Counted from the first letter of the stretch, positions 7,407-17,063 are shown. The stretch: 64,000 nucleotides of DNA from Chitinophagales bacterium (GCA_017303415.1 JAFLBJ010000001.1:2604001-2668000); one strand, 5' to 3'. The notes: generated from the sequence alone by a model not told the origin. Made by a program: numbers and translations.

Positions 7407-8456
7407 ATGAATCAATTTCAACTTCGTGTAACCGCAATTTTATCCCTTTTCTTTTCCCTGTTTTTTACGTCGTCCCAGGCTCAACGAAATTTTCCAGAGG
7501 TCAGGATGCTGGACTCGGGTACAAAAACGAGTCTGCGTGGCCTTAGTGTAGTAAACGACAATATCATCTGGGCCAGTGGCAGCAATGGCATGGTGGCCCG
7601 GTCGAACAATGGGGGGAAAAACTGGAAATGGATGACGGTGACCGGATTTGAAAAAACAGAATTCAGGGATATCGAAGCCTTTGATGCCAGTACGGCTATC
7701 ATCATGGGGATCGGCGATCCGGCCTATATCCTCAAAACCACCGACGGAGGCAATTCCTGGAAGATCGTATATGAGAATACCACCAAGGGCATGTTCCTGG
7801 ATGCCCTGGACTTTAGCGACCCGAAGAATGGGGTCGTGATCGGTGACCCAGTGGACGGTCATTTCTTTATGGCAAAAACAACAGATGGTGGGGATAGCTG
7901 GCAAGCGTTGGATATCAGCAAACGCCCTTTGGCCGATAGTGGAGAAGCATTTTTTGCCGCCAGTGGCACCAATCTCGCGCGGTTGTATTTCCATGACCTG
8001 TACATGGTCAGTGGCGGAATGGAATCCAGGTTATTTATCAACGGCGAAGCCTTTGATCTTCCGATCCTGAAGGGGAAGGAAACAACTGGCGCCAATTCAC
8101 TGACGGTTTGGGATGAATACACGCACAATACCGGGAAACATATTGTGGTGGTTGGTGGAGATTTCAATAACCCGGATAGCTCGAATATGAACTGCCTGAT
8201 ATCCCATAATAAAGGCCGATCCTGGCAAACACCCAATACTCCCCCGCATGGTTACCGGAGTTGTGTAGAATACCTGTCAAAGAGTAACCTGGTAACTTGT
8301 GGATTGACCGGCGTGGATTATTCCATTGATGGAGGAAAGAACTGGAAATGGATCAGCAAAACCGGATTCCATACCTGTCAGTTCGCCAAATTTGGCACTT
8401 CTGTTTTTCTCGTGGGGAATAATGGACGGATTGCGAAGTTGTATTGGGAGAGGTGA
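7407..8456 (+). CDS. Secreted Ycf48/sortilin-like beta-propeller protein
   Basis: 349 residues with an N-terminal signal peptide (cleavage near SSQAQ). It has repeated propeller motifs such as NNGGKNWKW, TDGGNSWKI, TDGGDSWQA and DGGKNWKW, as in the Ycf48/BNR-like exported propellers. In cyanobacteria Ycf48 assists photosystem II assembly; here that role does not apply and the function is unknown, probably protein or glycan binding. It follows the rhodanese-thioredoxin gene by 3 nt. Its TGA stop codon is built from the first heptamer of the array that follows. Confidence 0.8.
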   Translation: MNQFQLRVTAILSLFFSLFFTSSQAQRNFPEVRMLDSGTKTSLRGLSVVNDNIIWASGSNGMVARSNNGGKNWKWMTVTGFEKTEFRDIEAFDASTAIIMGIGDPAYILKTTDGGNSWKIVYENTTKGMFLDALDFSDPKNGVVIGDPVDGHFFMAKTTDGGDSWQALDISKRPLADSGEAFFAASGTNLARLYFHDLYMVSGGMESRLFINGEAFDLPILKGKETTGANSLTVWDEYTHNTGKHIVVVGGDFNNPDSSNMNCLISHNKGRSWQTPNTPPHGYRSCVEYLSKSNLVTCGLTGVDYSIDGGKNWKWISKTGFHTCQFAKFGTSVFLVGNNGRIAKLYWER

Positions 8457-8692
8457 GGCGTGAGACGTGAGGCGTGAGGCGTGAGGCGTGAGATGTGAGA
8501 CGTGAGTTTCGTGAGGCGTGAATGGTGAATAGTGAATAGTGAAACTTAAAAACTTTAACTTACAACCCAAAACTTTTTCTCACGTCTCACGTCTCACGTC
8601 TCACGTCTCACATCTCACGTCTCACGTCTCACGTCTCACGTCTCACGTCTCACGTCTCACGTCTCACGTCTCACGTCTCACGTCTCACGTCT
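8453..8692. repeat. Inverted heptamer array, GTGAGRC class
   Basis: Left arm 8453-8545: heptamers GTGAGGC, GTGAGAC, GTGAGAT, then a GTGAATA/GTGAAAC subset, in phase except for one 9-nt unit at 8502-8510. Right arm 8581-8692: sixteen consecutive CACGTCT heptamers with one variant (CACATCT). Spacer 8546-8580 is A/T-rich. The arms are complementary and could form a long hairpin. It fills the whole gap between two convergent genes; both their stop codons use array bases. Confidence 0.9.
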
Positions 8693-9276
8693 CACAAATT
8701 GTCAACAATCTCCTTCACCGAAGGCCGCTTCTTATAATCTGCATCAAAATACCGATAGGTGATCGTGCCCTCTTTATTAATGATATAAATGGCCGGAACC
8801 GGAAGGAAAGCTCCATTATCGCCATTATTGCCCTCAATATCTATATCAAAACTCTTGTATCGCTTGATCGTTTTTTCATCAAGGGCAAAGGAGACATCAT
8901 AGGCCTTCATGATTTTTTGCTTCTCGTCAGAGAGGATCGTAAAGGTGGCCCCGGTCTTTTCGCGAGTCTTACTGACAGATTCCGATTTTTCAGGTGTAAT
9001 GGCAATCAATTGCGCGCCTTTCTCTGTGATCAACGAAAGCGAGTCCTGAAGACGGCGAAGGTGTTTATTGCAATAAGGACACCATTCTCCTCTATAGAAT
9101 ACCAGAACCACCGACCCTTTTTTTAGCTGGTCTTTTAACCGTACCTCTTTTCCATCCTGGTCCTTTCCCTTGAAATCAGGCGCCTTGGAATTGATGAATA
9201 GACCTTCAGGTTTTTCCTGCGCGTAAATCGTCAGGGAAAGAAATAAACCAAGAATACTAAGTAAGGCCTTATTCAT
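8692..9276 (-). CDS. Exported peroxiredoxin-like (AhpC/TSA) protein
   Basis: 194 residues. A signal peptide (LLSILGLFLSLTIYAQ) is followed by a thioredoxin-fold domain with VVLVFYRGEWCPYCNKHL, the peroxidatic/thioredoxin motif WCPYC, and ITPEKSESV and LSDEKQKIMKAYDV typical of the peroxiredoxin-like family related to BCP/PrxQ. It would reduce peroxides or act as an envelope thiol oxidoreductase. The ATG at 9276 gives a clean signal peptide; an earlier start at 9318 would mask it. The TGA stop overlaps the heptamer array. Confidence 0.8.
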   Translation of the reverse strand: MNKALLSILGLFLSLTIYAQEKPEGLFINSKAPDFKGKDQDGKEVRLKDQLKKGSVVLVFYRGEWCPYCNKHLRRLQDSLSLITEKGAQLIAITPEKSESVSKTREKTGATFTILSDEKQKIMKAYDVSFALDEKTIKRYKSFDIDIEGNNGDNGAFLPVPAIYIINKEGTITYRYFDADYKKRPSVKEIVDNL

Positions 9277-9383
9277 GTGTTTGATTTGAAGGATAAAATT
9301 AAAAAATATCCCCCGCAAAAAAGCCCCGGGTACAAGATTAACAATACATTGATTATCCTTACATTTATCGAAATTTATAACCC

Positions 9384-9635
9384 ATGGCCAGCAACCATTA
9401 CGACCAATGGATCTTTAAGTCCATCCTGGGATTCACCCTTATCATTGCCTCCGTCTTCCTCACCTTTTATTCGATTGCTTACCTGAAAGATACTTCCCGC
9501 TGGGTTCTTTATGCCGTATTAGTCTCCGTTACCCTTGGCATAGGTGTCTCCTCCGTTTGCAGTGCTTTTGTGCATAAAATGAAACACGATATCCGCCATC
9601 GGCAGAAGGCGCATGATCATCAGAAAGAAAGCTGA
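9384..9635 (+). CDS. Small membrane protein of unknown function
   Basis: 83 residues with two predicted membrane helices (about 12-33 and 40-62) and a basic, His-rich cytosolic tail (KMKHDIRHRQKAHDHQ). No family recognised. Its stop is 2 nt from the stop of smc, which is convergent. The length, helix composition and clean ATG support a real gene. Confidence 0.65.
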   Translation: MASNHYDQWIFKSILGFTLIIASVFLTFYSIAYLKDTSRWVLYAVLVSVTLGIGVSSVCSAFVHKMKHDIRHRQKAHDHQKES

Positions 9636-9637
9636 CC

Positions 9638-12600
9638 TTAATTCTGACTGAGGTTCCTAAAATCCACCGACACCAGCTTACTCACACCAGGCTCCTGCAT
9701 GGTCACCCCATAGATCACATCTACGGTGCTCATGGTTGTCTTGTTGTGGGTAACAATGATAAATTGGGAGTTCTCGCTAAAGTTGCGGATCATATTGGTA
9801 AACTTACCCACGTTGGCATCATCAAGCGGTGCATCCACCTCGTCAAGGATACAGAAGGGGGCTGGTTTAATCAAATAGATCGCAAAGAGCAGGGCCGTTG
9901 CCGTAAGTGTGCGCTCTCCCCCACTCAATTGGGTGAGTGAAGTGGGACGTTTACCCTTGGGTTTGGCAATTACATCAATGCCGGTTTCGGCAAGGTTCTC
10001 GGGGTTCTCGAGTATAAGGTCACACTGGTCATCTTCGGTAAACAGGGTCTTAAAGACCTTATGGAAGTTCTCCCGTACTGCATGAAAGGTTTCCAGAAAT
10101 TTCTGGTTGGCGGTCGCTTCCACTTCCTGGATCGTTTGCATCAGGCTCTCCTTGGCAGACACCAGGTCATTCTTTTGCTCCAGGATGAAATCATACCGCT
10201 TTTTCATTTCCTGAAAGGCCTCAATGGCGGTAGGGTTTACTTCACCCAGGTTCTCAAGCCGGCGTTTCATCTTGTCCACTTTTTCCTGGAGTTCCTCAAC
10301 AGGTGTTTCACCGGTTCGGGCTTCGTCCAGTATATCTTCCAGGTTGATCCTGAATTCCACGCTCAAACGCTCTTTCATACCGGCCAACTGAAGTTTCACT
10401 TCATTCAGGCGGTCTTTGATCTCATTGAGCAGGTGTTCAACCTGTTCTTTCTCCTTGGTCTTATGTCTTAGTTCACTTTCTTTTTCGGAAAGTTGGTTCC
10501 GCCAGTTATAATAAGCTTGGTCGGCCTCATTGAGTTTTCTCTCTTCTTCGTCTTTTTGCCTGATCAGGGTCAGCAGCTCTTCATCCAATGCGGTCAGTCG
10601 CGCCTGTGATTCGGCGATCTCAGTCGTGGTGGCTTCCAGTTGGGCTCGGTTGCCTTCCACCTGTTGCAGGAGTTCGTTGAGCTGGTTGGTTTTGAATTCT
10701 CTTTCCTGTTTCAAGGCGGCGATCTTGCTCTGCTGTTTGGTCACCTGCAGGTTGAATTCATTATAACGGGCCAGGGTATCGTTGAACAAACCTTCTTCTT
10801 CTTTATATAATTCCTCTGCCCGGCTCAGGGATACCGCGCTTTCATTCAACTGTTCCACAAAACCGGCTAGTTCTACCCGTACCGATTCCAGTGATTGCTG
10901 GGATTGTTGCAATTGCTGGTTCAATTCACCCAGGCGTGCCTCGCTTTGTTGTTGCATGGCCTGCAGGTTCTCCAGTTTGTTTTGGAGGGAGAAAACGGTA
11001 TTGGTAAGCTGTTGAATCTCTCTTTCTGTTTCCCGGATGGCATTCTCACGCAGGTCTTCATTAAAAGCGATCACTTCATTGTGTCGTTGCTGGATCGTTT
11101 CACGGAGGGCATTCACCACAATGGCCTGTGCATCGATCTGCTCGGCCAGTTTTTCGAGATTCTTGGCCCGTCCGATCTTCTTTCCTTCAAAGAGACCCAC
11201 ACTACCACCGGTCAGGGAATATTTCCCTTTTACATAGCGGCCCTCTTTTTCAATCACCACGAATCCGTTGGAATTATTTAGCGCTTCCTCATTATCCGCA
11301 ATGAAGACATTACCCAGGAGGTGTTCCGCCAGTTTACGGTAACGGCCTTCCACTTCCACCACCTGAAGAGCCGGAATGGCATGTGAGAGTGTATGATCAG
11401 AAACAGTGGCTGCTTTATCTTCAAACTTATCCAGCAGGAAGAAATTAGCCTTCCCTTTTTTGTTGGCATCCAGCAGGTGAACGGCTTTCAAACCATCCTG
11501 CAGATTATTTACCACATAATAACTGAGGTAAGGTTCCAGTACATTCTCGAGGGCAGTACGGTATTCTTCCTTCACATACAGGATATCCGACAGAATGGGG
11601 GCTGTATAACCCAGTTCAGGGTTATTATGCAGGTACTTCACGCTTTCAGGATAGCCTTCCATGGTATCGATCAGGCTCTTCAGCAGGTCGTACTCATTTT
11701 TGCGTGAATCCAGTTTGCGGTTTTCTTCCGCGAGTTCGCTCCGCAGCCCTTCAAGGACTGACTGGGTTTGTAATATCTGTTCTTTAGTATAATCGTGGTG
11801 CTGCTGAAGTTGCTCCAGATCGGTCTTCTTGATTTGAAGCTCTTTCTCCTTCACCTGTACTTCCTCTGAGAGCTGGTGCCGCTGGTCCTCCCGTCTGGCC
11901 TTTTCCTCTTCAACCTGGGAGAGCGCGCGTTGAATATTCTGAATGGATGTTTCAGAAACCGCAGCCTTTTTCTCTGATTCAAATTGTTGCCGCTGGGTTT
12001 GCTGGTGAGCAGAACGGAGCAGGTCAAGATTATTCCGCTTTTCCCCGAGCTGACCACGTTGCTGGTCCACTTGCTCGGAAACCAGGGAAAATTCATTGTT
12101 CAGTGTTTCAAATCCTCCTTCTTCCTCATTCACCTGTAATTCGGTAAAAGAAATGCTTTCTTCAATGCCTTTGATCTGTCCATCGGCGCGTTGAAGAAAA
12201 TCCTGTAACCCTTTTTCTTTTTCCTGGAGGTATTGCAGTTTCTGTGCCGCCAGGTTCTTGTCATTCTCCCGGGTCCGCACATTTTGTTGTAATTGGTTAA
12301 AGGCATGCTGCATGGACTGGAGCTCCTTCTCCTTTTCCACAAAACCCGACTTCTCTCCTTCCAGGGAGGCTTCCTCTGTTGCGATCACAGCTTCCAGTTG
12401 CAGGCGTTTATCCGTTTCTACCTGGTGTTGTTCATTCAGTTCTTTAAACGTGATATTGAAGCCTTCGAGAGCGGCCTTGGCCAGCTCAATGCTGACTTCC
12501 CGGTACTCTTTTTTAACCTCGAAATATTTCTCGGCTTTACGGGCCTGGCTTTCGAGGCTTTTCAACTGGTTGTTGATCTCGAACAGGAGGTCCTCAATAC

Positions 12601-13168
12601 GGGCCAGATCCTGTTCGGTCGCATCCAGTTTAAGTTTTGCCTCTTTCTTTCTGGTTTTGTAAATGGATATCCCAGCAGCCTGCTCAAGCATACGGCGGCG
12701 GCTATTGTCCTTGTCTTTGATCAGGTCATCCACCATGCCCAATTCGATGATGGCATAGCTGTCGGTGGAGACACCGGTATCCATGAAAAGGTTTTGGATA
12801 TCTTTTAACCGGCACTGCACATCATTCAACCGGTATTCACTCTCGCCACTTTTATAAAATTTCCGCGTGATCGTAACCGTATTAAATTCGGTGGGGAGCA
12901 GGTTCTTGGTATTCTCAAAAGTGAGGCTGACCTCTGCCAGACCACTGGCACTTCTGGATTTGGAGCCATTAAAGACAAGGCTCTCCAGGTTCTCTGATCG
13001 CAGGTGGCTGATCTTTTGTTCGCCGATCACCCACCGGATGCTATCCACAATATTGGATTTTCCACATCCATTTGGTCCCACGATTCCGGTGATACTCTCA
13101 TCAAAATTGATCAGGGTCTTGTCCGCAAAACTCTTGAAACCCTTGATCTCTAAACTTTTTAAACGCAC
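9638..13168 (-). CDS. smc: Chromosome segregation ATPase SMC
   Basis: 1176 residues, full length. Walker A GPNGCGKSN near residue 32, two long coiled coils, a hinge domain at about 500-660, and a C-terminal ABC signature LSGGERTLTA with Walker B FCILDEVDAPLDDANV. It forms the SMC-ScpAB condensin that organises and segregates the chromosome. The start is a GTG at 13168 preceded by a strong AGGAGG site 5 nt upstream, which decides the start. Monocistronic in this window; scpA and scpB are not nearby. Confidence 0.97.
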   Translation of the reverse strand: MRLKSLEIKGFKSFADKTLINFDESITGIVGPNGCGKSNIVDSIRWVIGEQKISHLRSENLESLVFNGSKSRSASGLAEVSLTFENTKNLLPTEFNTVTITRKFYKSGESEYRLNDVQCRLKDIQNLFMDTGVSTDSYAIIELGMVDDLIKDKDNSRRRMLEQAAGISIYKTRKKEAKLKLDATEQDLARIEDLLFEINNQLKSLESQARKAEKYFEVKKEYREVSIELAKAALEGFNITFKELNEQHQVETDKRLQLEAVIATEEASLEGEKSGFVEKEKELQSMQHAFNQLQQNVRTRENDKNLAAQKLQYLQEKEKGLQDFLQRADGQIKGIEESISFTELQVNEEEGGFETLNNEFSLVSEQVDQQRGQLGEKRNNLDLLRSAHQQTQRQQFESEKKAAVSETSIQNIQRALSQVEEEKARREDQRHQLSEEVQVKEKELQIKKTDLEQLQQHHDYTKEQILQTQSVLEGLRSELAEENRKLDSRKNEYDLLKSLIDTMEGYPESVKYLHNNPELGYTAPILSDILYVKEEYRTALENVLEPYLSYYVVNNLQDGLKAVHLLDANKKGKANFFLLDKFEDKAATVSDHTLSHAIPALQVVEVEGRYRKLAEHLLGNVFIADNEEALNNSNGFVVIEKEGRYVKGKYSLTGGSVGLFEGKKIGRAKNLEKLAEQIDAQAIVVNALRETIQQRHNEVIAFNEDLRENAIRETEREIQQLTNTVFSLQNKLENLQAMQQQSEARLGELNQQLQQSQQSLESVRVELAGFVEQLNESAVSLSRAEELYKEEEGLFNDTLARYNEFNLQVTKQQSKIAALKQEREFKTNQLNELLQQVEGNRAQLEATTTEIAESQARLTALDEELLTLIRQKDEEERKLNEADQAYYNWRNQLSEKESELRHKTKEKEQVEHLLNEIKDRLNEVKLQLAGMKERLSVEFRINLEDILDEARTGETPVEELQEKVDKMKRRLENLGEVNPTAIEAFQEMKKRYDFILEQKNDLVSAKESLMQTIQEVEATANQKFLETFHAVRENFHKVFKTLFTEDDQCDLILENPENLAETGIDVIAKPKGKRPTSLTQLSGGERTLTATALLFAIYLIKPAPFCILDEVDAPLDDANVGKFTNMIRNFSENSQFIIVTHNKTTMSTVDVIYGVTMQEPGVSKLVSVDFRNLSQN

Positions 13169-13321
13169 GTTTCCTCCTGTTTTATAGCGGCGAATATAGG
13201 TGATTGATGGTACATAAAAGGATTGGTAATAAACGATTTATTCACATCTGTTGGGATAAAATTTTAAGGACATTTGTCGATTTTGACAGGATTGGAAAAG
13301 AGCGGGTTGGCCGCAATGTGC

Positions 13322-13329
13322 TAATTTTG
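13322..13329 (+). promoter_or_regulatory. Candidate -7 box for the arginine deiminase-family gene
   Basis: TAATTTTG matches TAnnTTTG exactly and lies 42 nt before the ATG at 13372. No clear TTTG was found 20 nt upstream. Confidence 0.4.
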
Positions 13330-13371
13330 CTTACAACTGTTCATATTCCCTTGCGGAAAAATCCAGCGATC

Positions 13372-14817
13372 ATGAGTAAAAACAAATCTAAGATCCAGGT
13401 CGGTTCAGAAATAGGCCGGTTACGACGTCTTCTTGTGCATAGTCCAGACAGCGGTTTGGGAAAAGTGGTCCCTTCCAAGGCTCAGGACTGGCTTTTTGAG
13501 GATATCGTACACCTGGAAACGATCCGCAGAAAGGAGTACGATTATTATACCAAACTTTTGCTCTATTTCCTTGACCCGGAAAAGATCAAAGGGCGGTTAA
13601 CCGAGATCGATGCGCTGGACAACAGACGGGTATTTTATAAACCGGATAATGAAAATTTCTTTCGGTCCGACAAGGTAATCGAGATCCAATGGCTTTTAAG
13701 TGAAATTTTAGAAGATCGCGAGATTCGATTGAAACTCATAGCTTCTGTGTGTGCAGTAGAAGGCTGTTCTTATGAAACACAAACTGGTCTGACCGGACTC
13801 AGTCCTACCCAACTGGCCAAGGCCTTTATCAGTGGTACGCTGAACGAAAAGGAAATGATCTTTGCCCCCATCCCCAATTTTATCTTTACCCGGGATATCG
13901 GGATCGTCATCAACCAATTCATCTTACTCAACAAACCCGCCAAAAAAGCCAGGGTGCGTGAGGCCCTGTTGATGAAATACATCTTTTTTAATCACCCCCT
14001 GTTTAAGGATTACCATGACAAGGTGATCGAACTTCCGGACACCAGTTACCATTTTCTGATGCCCCGGGACGCCGACGATAAGAAAGTGACCCTGGAGGGA
14101 GGGGATGTGATGGTTGTAACCCCTGACCATTTATTGATCGGGGTCAGCGAACGGACCTCAATGGAAGCTGCCCACCAGGCCATCAACCTGTTGTTTGAAA
14201 AAGGCGTGGTCAAAAAGATCACGGTGGTACGTATTCCCCGCAAACGGGATTATATGCATATCGATACGGTCTTTACCCAGGTAAAAAGAAATGTATGGGT
14301 CATGCTCGGCATTTTCTCCAAAAAATCCATCCGGAAGGAGGATGCCGACCCGGTACAGAAAGTTCTGGATATGCCCCGGAAAGAAGAAAAGATCAAAATA
14401 ATTCAGTTTCGGAAAAAGGACATTGCCAATCCGGTTCCATTTGAGAGCCTGGAGGAACTGCTGATCGATATCAGCAAGAATGACCTGAAGTGCAGCGACA
14501 AGGTGCGGTTCATCTATTCAGGTAATAATGAATTTCCTTTTGATGCACGGGAACAATGGACAGACTCCTGTAACCTTCTGGCCTTGAAAGAGGGGGTGGT
14601 TTTAGGATACGACAGGAATGATAAGACCGTGGAAGCCTTCCGCGAAAATGGATTTAATATCCGCGAAGCTGCGGAGTTGATCCAGGATTTTGAGTCTGGT
14701 GCCCTGAAACCCGATGACCTGGAAGACACCCTGATCCTGATGCCATCGGCTGAATTGTCAAGGGCCAGAGGTGGTTTCCACTGTATGAGTATGCCTATTT
14801 TACGCGATGAAATCTAA
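13372..14817 (+). CDS. Arginine deiminase-family amidinohydrolase
   Basis: 481 residues. Family features are the N-terminal LRRLLVHSPD, IFTRDIGIVIN, the EGGDVMVV segment, HIDTVFTQV (catalytic His) and RGGFHCMSMPI with the nucleophilic cysteine near the C-terminus. Members convert arginine to citrulline and ammonia or act on related guanidino compounds; arginine itself is likely but not proven. The ATG at 13372 is preferred because the upstream extension from 13204 lacks family similarity. The CtlX gene begins 3 nt after its stop, so they form an operon, and rocD elsewhere in the window would use the ornithine. Confidence 0.85.
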   Translation: MSKNKSKIQVGSEIGRLRRLLVHSPDSGLGKVVPSKAQDWLFEDIVHLETIRRKEYDYYTKLLLYFLDPEKIKGRLTEIDALDNRRVFYKPDNENFFRSDKVIEIQWLLSEILEDREIRLKLIASVCAVEGCSYETQTGLTGLSPTQLAKAFISGTLNEKEMIFAPIPNFIFTRDIGIVINQFILLNKPAKKARVREALLMKYIFFNHPLFKDYHDKVIELPDTSYHFLMPRDADDKKVTLEGGDVMVVTPDHLLIGVSERTSMEAAHQAINLLFEKGVVKKITVVRIPRKRDYMHIDTVFTQVKRNVWVMLGIFSKKSIRKEDADPVQKVLDMPRKEEKIKIIQFRKKDIANPVPFESLEELLIDISKNDLKCSDKVRFIYSGNNEFPFDAREQWTDSCNLLALKEGVVLGYDRNDKTVEAFRENGFNIREAAELIQDFESGALKPDDLEDTLILMPSAELSRARGGFHCMSMPILRDEI

Positions 14818-14820
14818 GCC

Positions 14821-15741
14821 ATGCAAACAACATCCCACATATTGATGATCCGACCGGTGCGTTTTGGGTATAACCCCGAAACAGCCGTGAACAATGCGTT
14901 TCAACAAGCCCCCAACGAAGAAGCCGCGGTGATTCAGCAAAAAGCACTGGTGGAATTTGATGGCTTTGTGGACCTCCTCCGAAAAAATGGCGTGGACGTA
15001 ACCGTGGTACAGGATACCGATACACCCCATACTCCCGATTCAATATTCCCCAATAACTGGGTGTCTTTTCATGCGGATGGATCGATCTATCTCTATCCCA
15101 TGTTTGCCCTCAACCGGAGACAGGAGAGAAAACCAACCGTGCTGGAGGCGATCGGGAAAAAGTTTGAAGTAAAAACCAAACATGACCTGACTGGGTATGA
15201 GAATGAATCTGGTTTCCTCGAAGGAACGGGAAGCATGGTACTCGATCGCGAAAACAAGATCGCGTATGCCTGTCTTTCTGAAAGAACCCATCCCGAAGTC
15301 CTCCAATCGTTCTGCGAGATCAGTGGATACCGACCTGTCGCCTTTTATGCTTTAGACCAGGAGGGAAAACCCATTTACCATACCAATGTGATGATGTGTG
15401 TGGCAGATAAATACGTGGTGATCTGTTTGGATGCCCTACCCGATCCAACCGAAAAAGAACTGGTCCGTTCCGTGATCCTGGCCTCTGGAAAAGAGATCCT
15501 GGAAATTGACCTCAACCAAATGAACCATTTCGCCGGAAATATGCTACAGATAGCCAATCAGGATGGTGAAAAATTACTTGTCATGTCCTCCCAGGCTTTC
15601 CATTCCCTGCATCCGGCCCAGGTCGAAAAACTAAGTAGTTATAACCGGATCCTCCATGCCCCCCTCGACAGTATTGAGGCGAACGGAGGCGGCAGCGCCC
15701 GCTGTATGATGGCAGAAATTCACAATCCTACCCTACAGTAA
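14821..15741 (+). CDS. ctlX: Citrulline hydrolase-type amidinotransferase superfamily protein CtlX
   Basis: 306 residues. Motifs: MIRPVRFGYNPET, DSIFPNNWVSFH, GFLEGTGSMVLD, YHTNVMMCV (catalytic His) and NGGGSARCMMAEIH (catalytic Cys). These are the pentein-fold residues of the CtlX group, associated with citrulline breakdown to ornithine. Overlapping chemistry with dimethylarginine hydrolases is possible. It is 3 nt downstream of the arginine deiminase-family gene, supporting a joint arginine-to-ornithine route. Confidence 0.85.
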   Translation: MQTTSHILMIRPVRFGYNPETAVNNAFQQAPNEEAAVIQQKALVEFDGFVDLLRKNGVDVTVVQDTDTPHTPDSIFPNNWVSFHADGSIYLYPMFALNRRQERKPTVLEAIGKKFEVKTKHDLTGYENESGFLEGTGSMVLDRENKIAYACLSERTHPEVLQSFCEISGYRPVAFYALDQEGKPIYHTNVMMCVADKYVVICLDALPDPTEKELVRSVILASGKEILEIDLNQMNHFAGNMLQIANQDGEKLLVMSSQAFHSLHPAQVEKLSSYNRILHAPLDSIEANGGGSARCMMAEIHNPTLQ

Positions 15742-15801
15742 TTCTTTAAATTACAAATTTAATTTTTTATTCAATCGACTGGTTTTCAGTTGATTGGGAA
15801 T

Positions 15802-15823
15802 AAAGAGATATTCTTCTCTTTTT
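15802..15823 (+). terminator. Possible terminator after ctlX
   Basis: AAAGAGA / TCTCTTT stem with a 6-nt loop and a short T-run (TTTTTA). The stem is A/T-rich, so termination may be weak. Confidence 0.4.
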
Positions 15824-15914
15824 ATTGGATGAAATAAGTGCATACACTTATCGTTATTTGTTTGCATTTACTAGGTTAACTAAGTATTTTCACCTATTAA
15901 ATATCCAATACCCC

Positions 15915-17063
15915 ATGATGAGAATTGTACCCCTATTCCTCCTTTATTTACTTGTCAATTCCCATTTGGCACTGGCTCAATGCAGTGCAAGCGGAAATTT
16001 TGTAGGCTCTACCAGCCTGGTCACCGGCCAGGGTGACGGCACTCCGGCAAATCCATATCGTCCAGGTTCTGTGGTCAGAGTAACCGCCACGATCAGTGGT
16101 ACATATAGCCGTTCCGGTTCAAACTGGTGGCATGGTATTCAGATCAACCTCGGAAGTAATTTCAGTTTTGCCACTCCTTTGAATTTCACGCGTACCGGTT
16201 TTCCTGGAAATGCCCGATGGATTTGGAGTAATGGCCATGCTGGATCCGGTCCTGGTACTGCTGGCCCCGGCATATATTATGACGACGACTCAAATGGTGA
16301 TCCCTCCGATGGATATGGACGAAACACCGGTTCTCTTGCAGGAACCTTTTCCTTTAATATTGTAGTAGGCAATAACGCGACCACTTCCGCCACCATTTCT
16401 GCCAATATTTTACCGGATGGATTTTCCGGAAACTTTAGCAGTTCTACCTGTGACAGTGATGCGAGCCCCGCTGCCGCAAAAACTATCTTCAACAATGTTG
16501 CCCTTCCAGCCACATTGATTTCGTTCCGTGCACAGAAGACAAATGACAAGGATATTCAACTTATATGGCAAACAGCTACTGAACAGAATGTATCGCATTT
16601 TGAAATTCAGTATAGCGCTGATAGCCGCACCTGGTCAACCATCGATTCTAAACCAGCCGTTGGAAATTCAAATACTGTTCAAACCTATACCTATACCCAT
16701 ACCCAGGCGATAAGTGAGGACAACCTGTATCGTATCCGCGTTGTAGACCGGGACAACAGAGTGGAATACTCTCGTGTAGTATCCATTAAAAAAGATTTCA
16801 AAGCTACCTTTACCATGCAGAAACCCTACCCCAATCCAGTGACGGATAAGGTGAGTTTCCGGTTGATAGCACCCGAACAAGGCCAGGGAGAGATCGGGGT
16901 TTATAATACTGCTGGTAATCTGGTAACTAAAATGACTGTAGACGTGGAAAAGGGATTGAATGAGTTTTCGCTCAATGCCAGTTCCTGGCCTGCGGGAGTT
17001 TACCTGGTGCGGTTTAGCAACACCTCTACGGTGCTTTCGGAAAAATTCTTAAAAAACAATTAG
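15915..17063 (+). CDS. Secreted protein with type IX secretion C-terminal sorting domain
   Basis: 382 residues. A signal peptide (FLLYLLVNSHLALAQ) leads a Ser/Gly/Asn/Thr-rich region with no recognised fold, then a fibronectin-like segment (about 210-300, with LPATLISFRAQ and a TATEQNVSHFEIQYS pattern common in Bacteroidetes surface proteins), and a C-terminal T9SS type A domain (PYPNPVTDKVSF ... GVYLVRFSN). It is therefore exported across the outer membrane by the gliding/T9SS machinery and may be cell-surface attached. Its activity is unknown. Start chosen at the first ATG giving a signal peptide; ATG 15918 is equally possible. Confidence 0.8.
   Translation: MMRIVPLFLLYLLVNSHLALAQCSASGNFVGSTSLVTGQGDGTPANPYRPGSVVRVTATISGTYSRSGSNWWHGIQINLGSNFSFATPLNFTRTGFPGNARWIWSNGHAGSGPGTAGPGIYYDDDSNGDPSDGYGRNTGSLAGTFSFNIVVGNNATTSATISANILPDGFSGNFSSSTCDSDASPAAAKTIFNNVALPATLISFRAQKTNDKDIQLIWQTATEQNVSHFEIQYSADSRTWSTIDSKPAVGNSNTVQTYTYTHTQAISEDNLYRIRVVDRDNRVEYSRVVSIKKDFKATFTMQKPYPNPVTDKVSFRLIAPEQGQGEIGVYNTAGNLVTKMTVDVEKGLNEFSLNASSWPAGVYLVRFSNTSTVLSEKFLKNN

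Noticed and set aside
8539-9126. A 195-codon plus-strand frame starting in the GTGAGRC array
   Set aside because: Its start only translates 7-bp repeats, which are open in several frames, and the rest is antisense to the peroxiredoxin-like gene.
13204-13371. Extended N-terminus of the arginine deiminase-family protein
   Set aside because: No similarity to the family; a -7 box (13322-13329) lies within the extension, so translation likely starts at 13372.
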